From assembly GCA_963843565.1 (NCBI GenBank), contig CAWJKY010000003.1, forward strand, positions 434,001-498,000: 64,000 nt of DNA. The letters are read 5' to 3'. The stretch's first letter is position 1; every line of letters starts with the position of its first letter. Below are positions 8,195 to 16,534 of the stretch, in pieces. This DNA comes from DASZQY01 sp963843565. GTDB taxonomy: Bacteria > Pseudomonadota > Alphaproteobacteria > Rhizobiales > Kaistiaceae. The notes below the pieces were generated by a model, which saw only the letters and a list, made by a program, of their open reading frames with translations, was not told the DNA's origin and ran no database searches. The translations under genes were made by a program, and so were the position numbers.

Positions 8195-9489
8195 CGTCCC
8201 CCGCGGCATTGTGAACTCAAGTCATCCCAAGTGAGCTGGCTTCCCATGGAGACTGATGCGGCGAGGCAGAAGCCATTTACCTCGCCCTCGAAGTCCATTG
8301 GGCGGTCGTAGCTAACGCTCGATCCATCAGACGCGACCGCGACGAACATGCCGGGTGCGAGTGCGACGCCCGCCAGAAGATCTGCTGCGGCGTAGAGCCC
8401 TGCCTCGCGAACGGGCGTGGACACATCTGTTTTGGCCCGTTCTGGTGGCGGCTGGGCGGACGCGGCGTCGGCAACGCCGCCAAACGCAATGTGCTCAGGC
8501 GGTGTCCACGGCTGCCAGATTCCGTTCGCGACCTGGCGCTGCCGATTGAAGAAAAAGAAGCTTCCGCTGCTTCCCAGCTTCAGGAGATCGCCGACGCGCG
8601 GCGTTTGAGCCTGACCTGACATCGCGGAAATCTGTTCTCTTACGTATGTGCCGATCTCGCCGACCGTAATGATGCCGTCGCCCGACTGGCCGTTATCGTT
8701 CTTGGGATAGTCGTCGGCCGCCCCATTCAGTCCCCTCAACAACACGTTGAAAAAGTCGGAGCCGTCGGAATCTCCAAAGGTGCGCTGATCGTTACCGCCA
8801 GCCATGATGACGTGCGCGCCGCCGGCCCTCGGCGCGAGGTCGAGGGGCGTATCGTTGTTGCCGAAGCTCCATTTGTCCAGGGCGCCCGAGTAACACGCAT
8901 TGATCAGGATGAGCGTCTGGTGGGCGTTCTCCACCGGGTCCTCTAGCATCGACGCAAGGACCGTCATTGAAATTGCGTTGAAGGTATCCGTGGGGCCTGT
9001 GGCATTGCCGTCCAAGAGGTATCCTTTGTCGCCGACGTTTGCGCCGTGTCCCGAGTAGACAAAGAGAAAACGGCTGTTCGGGGCTTCCCCGAGCTTGGCT
9101 CGAAGATAGTTGTCAAGGAGGTAGCTGAGGTTGGCGACGTTGAAATCATCGTTGGCGAGGACGAAGATTTCGTCGAACTGTTCCTCGTCTCTCAGGTAGG
9201 CGAACATCTTCTCGGCGTCGCGCCGGGCAGGAGGCAGTGTCTTGGTTCCGCCGAAGTTCGGGTATTTGTCGCGGAACCCGATCACGGCGTAACTTTTGCC
9301 GATTGTTTGCGGACCGAGGCCTACGGCTGAGAGGGTCTTATCGAGGAGCGAACGAGAGTCCGTCTTTTCGAACTTCAGAAGCGCCCGGTATTGGGATGCC
9401 AACTCGGTGGCCGACGCGGAAGAGCCCAACGTTGCAGTTATCGCTGCGGCCAGCGCGAAAGCCCACGGCCACCTGCGACGCAGAACCAC
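8191..9489 (-). CDS. Exported caspase-like cysteine protease (peptidase C14)
   Basis: 432 residues from GTG 9489, chosen over TTG 9504 because GGGAGGG stands six bases ahead. A signal peptide covers residues 1-28 (ends SASA). The caspase fold follows: 'SYAVIGFRDKYPNFGGTKTLPPARRDAEKMFAYL', then the catalytic His in FVYSGHGAN (about H148) and the catalytic Cys in LILINACYSGALD (about C199), so both active-site residues are present. The C-terminal 150 residues are of unknown fold. Caspase-like bacterial proteases cleave after basic or acidic residues, but this one would act in the periplasm or outside. It is coupled to the downstream coiled-coil gene and sits in the repeat-bounded cassette. Base composition is lower in GC than its neighbours. 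Confidence 0.88.
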   Translation of the reverse strand: MVLRRRWPWAFALAAAITATLGSSASATELASQYRALLKFEKTDSRSLLDKTLSAVGLGPQTIGKSYAVIGFRDKYPNFGGTKTLPPARRDAEKMFAYLRDEEQFDEIFVLANDDFNVANLSYLLDNYLRAKLGEAPNSRFLFVYSGHGANVGDKGYLLDGNATGPTDTFNAISMTVLASMLEDPVENAHQTLILINACYSGALDKWSFGNNDTPLDLAPRAGGAHVIMAGGNDQRTFGDSDGSDFFNVLLRGLNGAADDYPKNDNGQSGDGIITVGEIGTYVREQISAMSGQAQTPRVGDLLKLGSSGSFFFFNRQRQVANGIWQPWTPPEHIAFGGVADAASAQPPPERAKTDVSTPVREAGLYAAADLLAGVALAPGMFVAVASDGSSVSYDRPMDFEGEVNGFCLAASVSMGSQLTWDDLSSQCRGGR

Positions 9490-9604
9490 TTGTTGCCCTC
9501 CCAAGCCTGCCCTCGGAAACGGACATTAGGTTCTTCTCAGGTGACATGCAATTTCGGGTTGCTATGATGGTGGCGCATCGCGTCGTTTGGGCAGGGGGCA
9601 GCCG

Positions 9605-10063
9605 GTGTCATTGTTCTTGACGGTCGCGACGGTGCTGTTCGCCGCGCTCTACGCATTGATTCTGATATGGGATCTGGCCGTCTCCAGACGGTGGACACCA
9701 GTGATCGTTCAGGCGGTGTTGCTCACCGCCTTCTTGCTTGCCCTCCATTTCTGGATCGGCTTCCCGGCCGTGCGTTACGACTTCTCGGGCTATGATCCGC
9801 TGTGGGTCGTCGTGGCGATGCTGGTTTGTGTTGTCCTTGGCATGGCCGCGCAATACCTGTTCAACCTCGGTGAAGACCCATGGAAATGGCGGCCGTTTCT
9901 TCGTCCGGTCGTGATCTCGCCGATCGTTCTGCTGCCGCTGCTTGGATCAGTCGAGGGGGCCGACAGACTGTCGACCTTCCAGTTCGTAAGCTTTCTGTTC
10001 CTGGCGTTTCAGAGCGGCTTCTTCTGGAAGACCGTTCTCGACAAGGCGGCTGCCCGAGTTTGA
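9605..10063 (+). CDS. Four-helix integral membrane protein of unknown function
   Basis: 152 residues from GTG 9605, which has AGGGGG six bases upstream (TTG 9587 is the longer alternative). Four hydrophobic segments are visible: about residues 2-20, 30-48, 62-85 and 98-115, with a final hydrophobic stretch near 128-145. No family is recognised and no catalytic motif is seen. It is divergent from the caspase-like gene, and its stop is two bases from the right copy of direct repeat A, so it forms the right edge of the cassette. Its TGA abuts the stop of convergent thuA. Confidence 0.7.
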   Translation: MSLFLTVATVLFAALYALILIWDLAVSRRWTPVIVQAVLLTAFLLALHFWIGFPAVRYDFSGYDPLWVVVAMLVCVVLGMAAQYLFNLGEDPWKWRPFLRPVVISPIVLLPLLGSVEGADRLSTFQFVSFLFLAFQSGFFWKTVLDKAAARV

Positions 10064-10705
10064 CTAGCGCGCGGCCCAGAGCAGCCCGCGCTTGACGATC
10101 TTATTCATCTCGGGAACCTCGAACTCCTTGGCGACGTGGCCAAGAGAGCAGAAGAACACGCGCCCCTTGCCGTAGTGCCGCTTCCAGACCACCGGCATGA
10201 CCGTGCCTTTGGTCCACGGCGCATGCTCGCCGGAGAAGGTCGTCGTCGCCAGCACCTCGTTCGAGGGGTCGACGTGCATGTAGTACTGCTCCGAGTGATA
10301 GGGGAAATCCTCGATCCCCGCCATGATCGGATCGTCGGGCCGGGTCACGTTGACGGTGTAGTCGATGACGTTGCCGGGATGGGCGACCCACTGGCCGCCG
10401 CACATGAACTGGTAGTCGGTCGATTCGCGGAAGGCGTCGCACATGCCGCCGTGGTAGCCGCCGAGGCCGACGCCGCCCTCGATCGCCTTGGTGAGGTTGG
10501 CGACCTCCTCCTTTTCGATCCGCGACATGGTGACGATCGGGACGATCAGGTTCAGTTCTGCGATCGACGGATCGGCGAAGGCTTCGGTTGTGGTCTCGAC
10601 ATAGACCTTGAAGCCTTCCTCTTCGAGCATTCCCTTGATGATTTCGGCGCCCTGCTGCGGCTCGTGGCCGCTCCATCCGCCCCAGACGATCAGTGCTTCA
10701 CGCAT
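10064..10705 (-). CDS. thuA: ThuA domain protein (trehalose-utilisation type)
   Basis: 213 residues, whole ThuA-like domain of the class-I glutamine amidotransferase-like fold: 'ALIVWGGWSGHEPQQ' at the start, 'GGYHGGMCDAFRE' at about residues 83-95, and 'HSEQYYMHVDP' and 'PVVWKRHYGKGRVFFCSLGH' further on. ThuA and ThuB in Sinorhizobium act on trehalose or related disaccharides through keto-sugar intermediates. Here it follows a Gfo/Idh/MocA dehydrogenase gene, the same pairing as thuB-thuA. It is the last gene of the ROK-oxidoreductase-thuA operon. Its final 26 bases form the right copy of direct repeat A. Confidence 0.85.
   Translation of the reverse strand: MREALIVWGGWSGHEPQQGAEIIKGMLEEEGFKVYVETTTEAFADPSIAELNLIVPIVTMSRIEKEEVANLTKAIEGGVGLGGYHGGMCDAFRESTDYQFMCGGQWVAHPGNVIDYTVNVTRPDDPIMAGIEDFPYHSEQYYMHVDPSNEVLATTTFSGEHAPWTKGTVMPVVWKRHYGKGRVFFCSLGHVAKEFEVPEMNKIVKRGLLWAAR
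10066..10093. repeat. 28-bp direct repeat A, right copy (3' end of thuA)
   Basis: Identical to 7533-7560. Here it overlaps the last codons of thuA. The distance between the copies is about 2.5 kb, and the span contains three genes without any transposase or integrase. Confidence 0.85.
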
Positions 10706-10741
10706 GACTGTTGTGTATCCCTTGCTTGCTGATCGGCGGGT

Positions 10742-11839
10742 CTAGTCGAATTCGCCGGTCTTGAGATTGACCGGCATCATGGCCGGCCGTTCCGGCCGGG
10801 TGGAGATCTCGATGCGCGTACCGGTGTCGGACGACTTCTGCAGCGCCTCCATCACCTCCAGGACGTGAAAAGCGAGATCGCCGCTCGCCCGGTGCGGGCG
10901 GCCGGAGCGGATGGCGTGGGCGAGATCGGCGACGCCCATGATGCGCAGATTGTGTTCCGCATGGCCGTGCTCGGTCGGCACCGGAGTCCAGTCGCGGTCC
11001 GCGGTCGCGATGGTGATCTGGCCATCGAAGAAGTTGGGGTCGGGGACGCCCAGCGCGCCGGTCGCGCCGTAGATCTCGATCGGCCGCAGGCTGTGGCGCG
11101 CCACGTCGAAGGAGAGGACGAGCGTCACCACGGCGCCCGAGACGAACTCCAGTGTGCCCGACGCATGGGTCGCGACCTCGACCGGTATCTTGGTGCCCTT
11201 CAGCGGGTCACTGGTGATGAGCCGCTCGGGCCGCAGCGCCGAAGTGATCCCGGCGACGCGCCGAACCGGACCCAGCAGGTTGACCAGGTCGGTGATGTAG
11301 TATGGCCCCATGTCGAGGACCGGTCCGCCGCCCGGCTGGTAGTAGAAGGCCGGGTTCGGATGCCAGCGCTCGTGGCCGGCGGCGCCAAAGAAGGCCATGC
11401 CGGCGATCGGCTGGCCGATGGCGCCCTCGTCGATCAGTTTGCGGCAGGTCTGGTGCGAGCCGCCGAGGAAGGTGTCCGGCGCGCAACCGATGCGCACGCC
11501 CTTCGCCTTGGCGGCGTCGATCAGCGTCTTCGCCTCGGCGACGGTGATACCAAGCGGTTTTTCGGAATGGACGTGCTTTCCGGCGGCGACGGCCTTGAGC
11601 CCGACCTCGACGTGCGCCTTGGGAATGGTGAGGTTCACAACGATGGCGATCGACGGATCGGCGATCAGGTCGCCGACCGTCTTTGCAGGCACGCCGAATT
11701 CGGCGCCGCGGGCATTGGCGGCGTCCATGTTGATGTCGGCGATCCCGCGAATCTCGAGAATTGGAAACGAGGCGACGGCCTTCAGGTACTGCGAGCTGAT
11801 GTTGCCGGCCCCGATGAGGCCGATACCGACGGGCTCCAT
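10742..11839 (-). CDS. Gfo/Idh/MocA family sugar oxidoreductase
   Basis: 365 residues from ATG 11839; an ATG six bases earlier directly touches GGGAGG, whereas this one has it at normal spacing. The N-terminal Rossmann fold shows IGLIGAGNISSQYL for NAD(P) binding, followed by the family motif 'AAGKHVHSEKPLGITVAEAKTLID' with the EKP catalytic lysine region. The C-terminal beta domain binds the sugar ('GGPVLDMGPYYITDLVNLLGPV'). Such enzymes oxidise a hydroxyl of a sugar or inositol to a ketone. Its place between a ROK regulator and thuA, opposite a CUT1 sugar transporter, makes it the likely first step on the imported sugar, similar to thuB. Confidence 0.88.
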   Translation of the reverse strand: MEPVGIGLIGAGNISSQYLKAVASFPILEIRGIADINMDAANARGAEFGVPAKTVGDLIADPSIAIVVNLTIPKAHVEVGLKAVAAGKHVHSEKPLGITVAEAKTLIDAAKAKGVRIGCAPDTFLGGSHQTCRKLIDEGAIGQPIAGMAFFGAAGHERWHPNPAFYYQPGGGPVLDMGPYYITDLVNLLGPVRRVAGITSALRPERLITSDPLKGTKIPVEVATHASGTLEFVSGAVVTLVLSFDVARHSLRPIEIYGATGALGVPDPNFFDGQITIATADRDWTPVPTEHGHAEHNLRIMGVADLAHAIRSGRPHRASGDLAFHVLEVMEALQKSSDTGTRIEISTRPERPAMMPVNLKTGEFD

Positions 11840-11871
11840 GCCCATCCTCCCTTCTTGCTGTTAAGCGCTTC

Positions 11872-13035
11872 CTAGTGCGCGCGCGGCCGCGGTGCCGGGC
11901 CGGTCGTGCTCCAGGGTGCGCCATAGAGTTCACGTAGCGTCATGGCGGCGGCGCCACGCGCCCAGATGTCGTCGCCCCAGTCGTGGATGACGATTTCGGA
12001 CAAATCCGCCAGGCTCGGCGGAGTGTATTTGCGAACCGCGTCGCGAAGCGGCGTGAGCAGGCGGTTGCCGGCAAGCAGCGCCGCGCCGGCAAGGATCACC
12101 TTCGGCGGTGCGAACAGCGTGATGAGGTTGGCGATGGCGAAGCCGATGGCGTCGCCGACGCGCTCAAGCGAGTCATCGTCGGCGGCGTTGAGCGCCAGCA
12201 GCGGCGCGCGATCGTCACGCTGGGTGATCGCCTCGACGATGATCGCCTCAAGTCGTCCCGGAATGTTGCGTTCGTCCGAACGGCGCACGAGGAAATCGCC
12301 GAGGTCGGGGGAGAGCCCATTGGCGCCGCGGAACAGCTCGCCCTTGTGCATGATGCCGAGGCCCGGGTGGCGGTCGATGCTGACGACGAGGAAATCGTCG
12401 AGGTTGCGGCCGTGGCCAAACCAATGTTCGGCGAGGGTCACCAGGTTGACGTCGCTGTCCACGGTGACCGAGACGCCGAGCCGAGCCGAGACCAGGTCTC
12501 CGAAATCGACGTCCGGCTCGCGAAAGACGACGCTCTGGCGACAGCGGCCCGAAGCGCGCTCGACGATGCCGGGCAGGCCGATACACACGCCGCTGATCGA
12601 CTCGATCGTGAGGCCGGCGTCGGCGATGCAGCGGCGCACGCCGTCTTCGACAAGGTCGGCAATGACGGTTGCCGGTTGCCGGTCGATGCGGATTGGCATG
12701 GCGAGCGAGCGCAGGACATCGGCGCGGAAATCGGTGGCCGCGACCGTGATCTGGTCGGGGGCGAGCTTGACGCCGACGACATAGGCGGCGGCCGGGTTCA
12801 GCTCGAGCATCACACGCGGCCGGCCGCGGGTGGTGTCGCGCACCCCGCCGAGCGAACGCGGCACGACCAGCTTGTCCTCGATCAGCGCTGCGGTGATCGC
12901 CGAGATGGTCGGCGGGCTGAGGTCGGTGCGCTCGGCGATTTCCACCCGCGAGATCGGGCCGAAACGACGGATCGTGTCCATCACATGGTAGCGATTGATC
13001 GCGCGAACGAACTCGGGGTCGGCGGTCTTGATCAT
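11872..13035 (-). CDS. ROK family transcriptional regulator (NagC/XylR/Mlc type)
   Basis: 387 residues. Residues 10-75 form a winged helix-turn-helix ('DTIRRFGPISRVEIAERTDLSPPTISAITAALIEDKLV'), and the rest is a ROK actin-like domain. The usual ROK zinc motif CxCGxxGCxE is absent: the matching place reads 'NGLSPDLGDFLVRRSDERNIPGRLEA', and the kinase GTGIG loop is altered to RHPGLGIM. It should therefore bind a sugar without phosphorylating it and act only as a repressor. It leads the operon with the oxidoreductase and thuA and faces the CUT1 transporter genes across a 246-base gap that holds a perfect palindrome, its probable operator. Confidence 0.88.
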   Translation of the reverse strand: MIKTADPEFVRAINRYHVMDTIRRFGPISRVEIAERTDLSPPTISAITAALIEDKLVVPRSLGGVRDTTRGRPRVMLELNPAAAYVVGVKLAPDQITVAATDFRADVLRSLAMPIRIDRQPATVIADLVEDGVRRCIADAGLTIESISGVCIGLPGIVERASGRCRQSVVFREPDVDFGDLVSARLGVSVTVDSDVNLVTLAEHWFGHGRNLDDFLVVSIDRHPGLGIMHKGELFRGANGLSPDLGDFLVRRSDERNIPGRLEAIIVEAITQRDDRAPLLALNAADDDSLERVGDAIGFAIANLITLFAPPKVILAGAALLAGNRLLTPLRDAVRKYTPPSLADLSEIVIHDWGDDIWARGAAAMTLRELYGAPWSTTGPAPRPRAH

Positions 13036-13171
13036 TTCGAGGGATCTTCGATGGAGCGAGCGGGTGGGCGCGGGCAGGCGGGTTTTCTTCGGAGTGATGA
13101 TTTAAACGCCGCGTCGCGCGATTGTGTCAATGGCGTGAGGCGCGCAAACCGTTGGCTTGCCAAAATGCGCC

Positions 13172-13223
13172 TTGACATGCGTGCTTCAGCAGCGACACAT
13201 TTATTTTGCGTCTCAAATAAATG
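13172..13223 (+). promoter_or_regulatory. Sugar-transporter promoter with ROK-type operator palindrome
   Basis: A TTGACA hexamer lies at 13172-13177. A perfect 9-bp inverted repeat (CATTTATTT, 8-base spacer, AAATAAATG) lies at 13198-13223, overlapping the expected -10 and start region. The AT-rich arms stand out strongly in this GC-rich DNA. NagC and Mlc operators also have TTATTT/AAATAA-like arms. The position explains repression of the substrate-binding-protein operon by the divergent ROK gene product. The -10 hexamer itself is poor (about CACATT). Confidence 0.6.
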
Positions 13224-13281
13224 CCTTGGCGGATCGCCGCGACGGCAAGGGGCGGCAAGGGATGAATGGGAGGAAGTTGTG

Positions 13282-14580
13282 ATGAAGTCTGAAGCGAAGG
13301 GACTCGTGCGCCGAGTCGCTATTTCGGCGCTCGCGCTGTTGGCCGTCGGCGCGAGTGCGACGGTTGCGTCTGCTGCCGAAATCAAGTGGCTGCACCTGCA
13401 GAACAATCCGGCGATCCTGAATACCTGGAAGGACATTGCCAAGGCTTATGAGGCCAGCCATCCGGACGTCACGATCACCTTCCAGTTCCTCGAGAACGAG
13501 GCCTTCAAGGCCAAGTTGCCGACACTTCTGCAGTCCAACGATCCTCCGTCGATGTTCTATACTTGGGCGGGCGGCGTGCTGAAGGCGCAGTCCGAGACCG
13601 GCCAGCTGGCCGATCTCACGCCGGCCATGGATGCCGACAACGGCGCCTGGCGCAATTCGATAAGCAGTGCCGCGGTCGATTCGATGACCTTCGGCGGCAA
13701 GGTGTGGGCGGCCCCGATTCAGTCGGGCGTGGTCTCGTTCTTCTACAACAAGGCCTTGTTCGCGAAGGCCGGCGTCGATGCGTCGTCGATCAAGACCTAT
13801 GACGACTTCCTCGCGGCCGTGAAGAAGATCAAGGCGGCTGGCATCACCCCGATCGCGGTCGGCGGCGGTGACAAGTGGCCGGTCCACTTCTATTGGAGCT
13901 ATCTGGCCATGCGCGTGGCCGGCAAGGACGGCTTCGCGGCGGCCAAGGCGGGCGAGGACGGCGGCTTTGCCAACGATTCGTTCGTCAAGGCGGGCGATCT
14001 GTTGCGCGAGCTCGGCAAGCTCGAGCCTTTCCAGGACGGCTATCTCGGCGCCAACTGGAACGACACGCTGGCCACCTTCGATGACGGTCGTGCTGCCATG
14101 ATCCTGAGCTTCGAGAACACGGCGTTGCCCGCGCAGCAGGCCAACAACGCCACCGACGGCAAGGGGCTTTCTGAAGACGAAATCGGCCGCTTCCCGTTCC
14201 CGGCGGTGACCGGCGGTAAGGGATTGGTCACCGACGACTTCGGCGGCATCAATGGCTGGGTGGTTACCAAGGCAGCACCGCCCGAAACCATTGACTTCCT
14301 GAAGTACTTCACCAACGCCGACAACGCGCGTCTCCTGGCGCAGAAGACCGGCATCCTGCCGACCACCAAGGGTGCGTCGAGCGCGGTGGAGGATCCGACT
14401 CTGCGCGCGGCGGCCGAACAGATGGCCGCTGAGACGTGGCACCAGAACTACCTCGATCAGGACCTCGGGCCCGACGTCGGGCGGGTGGTGAACGACATGT
14501 CTGTCGCCATCGTCTCTGGGCAGATCTCGCCCTCCGACGCGGCCAACCAGATCGAGCAGACCAAACAGATGGCGCAGTAG
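13282..14580 (+). CDS. Sugar ABC transporter substrate-binding protein (CUT1)
   Basis: 432 residues, signal peptide to about residue 31 (SALALLAVGASATVASA). The mature part is a family-1 solute-binding protein: 'WKDIAKAYEASHPDVTITFQFLENEAFKAKLPTLLQSNDPPSMFYTWAGG' near the start and 'GKVWAAPIQSGVVSFFYNKALFAKAG', the usual hinge strand. ATG 13282 has GGGAGG eight bases ahead. It captures a mono- or oligosaccharide in the periplasm for the two permeases that follow. A long hairpin after the stop probably protects its mRNA so that more binding protein than permease is made. Confidence 0.92.
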   Translation: MKSEAKGLVRRVAISALALLAVGASATVASAAEIKWLHLQNNPAILNTWKDIAKAYEASHPDVTITFQFLENEAFKAKLPTLLQSNDPPSMFYTWAGGVLKAQSETGQLADLTPAMDADNGAWRNSISSAAVDSMTFGGKVWAAPIQSGVVSFFYNKALFAKAGVDASSIKTYDDFLAAVKKIKAAGITPIAVGGGDKWPVHFYWSYLAMRVAGKDGFAAAKAGEDGGFANDSFVKAGDLLRELGKLEPFQDGYLGANWNDTLATFDDGRAAMILSFENTALPAQQANNATDGKGLSEDEIGRFPFPAVTGGKGLVTDDFGGINGWVVTKAAPPETIDFLKYFTNADNARLLAQKTGILPTTKGASSAVEDPTLRAAAEQMAAETWHQNYLDQDLGPDVGRVVNDMSVAIVSGQISPSDAANQIEQTKQMAQ

Positions 14581-14588
14581 TCATCCTC

Positions 14589-14618
14589 GGGCGACCGGGC
14601 GCTTGCGCTCGGTCGCCC
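14589..14618 (+). promoter_or_regulatory. Intercistronic hairpin between binding-protein and permease genes
   Basis: GGGCGACCGGGCGC pairs with GCGCTCGGTCGCCC, giving a stem of about 13 base pairs with one G-U pair, nine bases after the stop of the binding-protein gene. There is no T-run, so it is not a strong terminator. Such hairpins commonly stabilise the upstream part of ABC-transporter mRNAs. Confidence 0.6.
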
Positions 14619-14673
14619 CCGGCGGCACCATGCCCATTGTGGCGGCATGGCGGACATGATGGAGAGATGAACG

Positions 14674-15621
14674 ATGGTCGAGGTTGCCGCCAGCCCACCG
14701 ATCACCGTGGGATCGCGCGGGTGGGCCAAGTTCAACGCGCGCCGCGACGTCGCGGGCTTGCGGTCGAAGCTGCCGGTGCTGGTGCTGTTCCTGCCGCCGG
14801 CGCTTATCCTGTTCACGCTCTTCGTCATCCTGCCGATGGGCGAGGCGGCTTGGTATTCCTTCTATAATTGGAACGGCTACCTGCTCCCGACCCAATGGGT
14901 GGGGTGGCGCAATTATCAGCAGCTGTTCAGCCCCTTCAGCCCGTTTCGCACGGCGCTGTTCAACAATTTCCTGATCATCGCCGTCTCGCTCGCGTTGCAA
15001 TTGCCGTTTGCCATGTGGCTGGCAACCATGGCGTCAAGCAGGGTCAACGGGGCGTTGGTTTTCCGGCTGATCTTCTTCCTGCCCTATGTGCTGGCCGACG
15101 TTGCCGCGGGCATGATCTGGCGCTTCGTCTATGACGGCGATTTCGGACTGGTGGGCGGCATCGCGGAGGCCCTGCACGTCACGGCGCCTTTCCCGCTCGC
15201 CGACAAGACCTGGGCCATGCCGGCGATCCTGGGCGTGGTGGTGTGGAAATATTTCGGCTTCCACATGATGCTCTACATTGCGGGCCTGCAGGCCATCGAC
15301 AAAAATGTGCTGGAAGCTGCCGATATCGATGGGGCAACGCGCTGGCAGAGGTTCCGGCTGGTGACCCTGCCGCTCCTCGGTTCGACCGTGCGCCTGTCGA
15401 TCTTCTTTGCGGTCGTCGGATCGCTGCAGCTGTTCGACATGATCATGCCGCTGACCGGCGGCGGGCCGTTCAATTCGACCCAGACCATGGTCACCTTCCT
15501 CTATACCTTCGGCGTCATGCGCATGAAGGTCGGCTTCGGCAGTGCCGTCGGCGTTGCGCTGTTCCTCATCTGCGTCACGCTGGCCTTCAGCTACAAGCGG
15601 ATATTCATGCGCAATGACTGA
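14674..15621 (+). CDS. Sugar ABC transporter permease (CUT1, MalF/UgpA type)
   Basis: 315 residues with six membrane segments, the first at about 30-52. The cytoplasmic EAA loop that docks the ATPase is intact: 'EAADIDGATRWQRFRLVTLPLL' near residue 210. GAGAGATGAACG precedes ATG 14674. It forms the translocation channel with the next permease, whose start overlaps its end by eight bases. No ATPase gene is in this operon, so the pair must use an ATPase encoded elsewhere, as happens with shared MsmK/UgpC-like subunits. Confidence 0.93.
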   Translation: MVEVAASPPITVGSRGWAKFNARRDVAGLRSKLPVLVLFLPPALILFTLFVILPMGEAAWYSFYNWNGYLLPTQWVGWRNYQQLFSPFSPFRTALFNNFLIIAVSLALQLPFAMWLATMASSRVNGALVFRLIFFLPYVLADVAAGMIWRFVYDGDFGLVGGIAEALHVTAPFPLADKTWAMPAILGVVVWKYFGFHMMLYIAGLQAIDKNVLEAADIDGATRWQRFRLVTLPLLGSTVRLSIFFAVVGSLQLFDMIMPLTGGGPFNSTQTMVTFLYTFGVMRMKVGFGSAVGVALFLICVTLAFSYKRIFMRND

Positions 15622-16510
15622 CACCGTCCTCACACTCAACGCGAGCGCGCCGGCGAGCACCCGCGCCACCGACGAAAGCGGTCGCCCCATCCCGGCCGGC
15701 ACCAAGGTCTATCTCTACGTGTCGATGTCGATCGTCGCGGCCATCGTCATCATCCCGCTGCTCACCACCTTTCTCGGCGGCTTCAAGACCATCGGCGACC
15801 TGAGGGGCAACCCCTTCGGCCTGCCCGCGGCGTGGCAATGGCACAACTACGGCGACATCCTGTTTTCGCAGCGCTACTGGCTGCAGATGGGCAACTCGCT
15901 GCTGATCGCCGGGCTGACCGTGGGGCTGACGCTGATCTGCTCGGCCATGGCCGCCTTCACCTTCGCCCATGTGAAGTTCTTCGGCTCCGGATTCCTGCTC
16001 AACTATTTTCTGGTCGGGCTGATGTTTCCGGCGGCCACCGCCATCCTGCCGCTGTTCATCCGCGTGCGCGACCTCGGCCTGCTCGACACCTATTGGGGCG
16101 TGGTGCTGCCGCAGGTGGCGTTCGGCCTCGGCATGAGCATCCTTCTGTTCCGCAACTATTTCCGCAACCTGCCGGGCGAGCTGCTGGACGCCGCCTTCGT
16201 CGATGGCTGCGGCTACATGGGCTTCTTCTGGCACATCTCGATCCCGCTTTCGCGGCCGATCGTGGCGACCGCGGGCATCATCTCGTTCGTCGGGAGCTGG
16301 AACAGCTATCTGCTGCCGCTGATCCTGCTGAACAGCGAGTCCAAATATCCCTGGCCGCTCGGCATCATGGTCTACAAGGGCGAGTTCATGACCGATTGGC
16401 AGCTTGTCCTGGCCTTCATCTCGCTCACCATTATGCCCACCGTCATTGTCTTCTTCCTCGCCCAGAAGCACATCATCGCTGGCCTGACGGCGGGCGCCCT
16501 GAAGGGCTGA
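15614..16510 (+). CDS. Carbohydrate ABC transporter permease (CUT1, MalG/UgpE type)
   Basis: 298 residues. The cytoplasmic N-terminus is followed by six membrane segments, with the EAA loop at about residues 195-218 ('ELLDAAFVDGCGYMGFFWHISIPLSRP'). The final 'FFLAQKHIIAGLTAGALKG' is the usual MalG-type end, which reaches into the ATPase. The ATG at 15614 lies inside the last codons of the first permease gene, so translation is coupled. It is the inner-membrane half-channel for the sugar bound by the product of the gene at 13282. Confidence 0.93.
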   Translation: MTDTVLTLNASAPASTRATDESGRPIPAGTKVYLYVSMSIVAAIVIIPLLTTFLGGFKTIGDLRGNPFGLPAAWQWHNYGDILFSQRYWLQMGNSLLIAGLTVGLTLICSAMAAFTFAHVKFFGSGFLLNYFLVGLMFPAATAILPLFIRVRDLGLLDTYWGVVLPQVAFGLGMSILLFRNYFRNLPGELLDAAFVDGCGYMGFFWHISIPLSRPIVATAGIISFVGSWNSYLLPLILLNSESKYPWPLGIMVYKGEFMTDWQLVLAFISLTIMPTVIVFFLAQKHIIAGLTAGALKG

Positions 16511-16534
16511 TTTTCCTGCTACGCTGTGGCGCCG

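Noticed and set aside
11872..13035. ROK protein as a sugar kinase
   Set aside because: N-terminal winged helix present, zinc motif and kinase loop degenerate.
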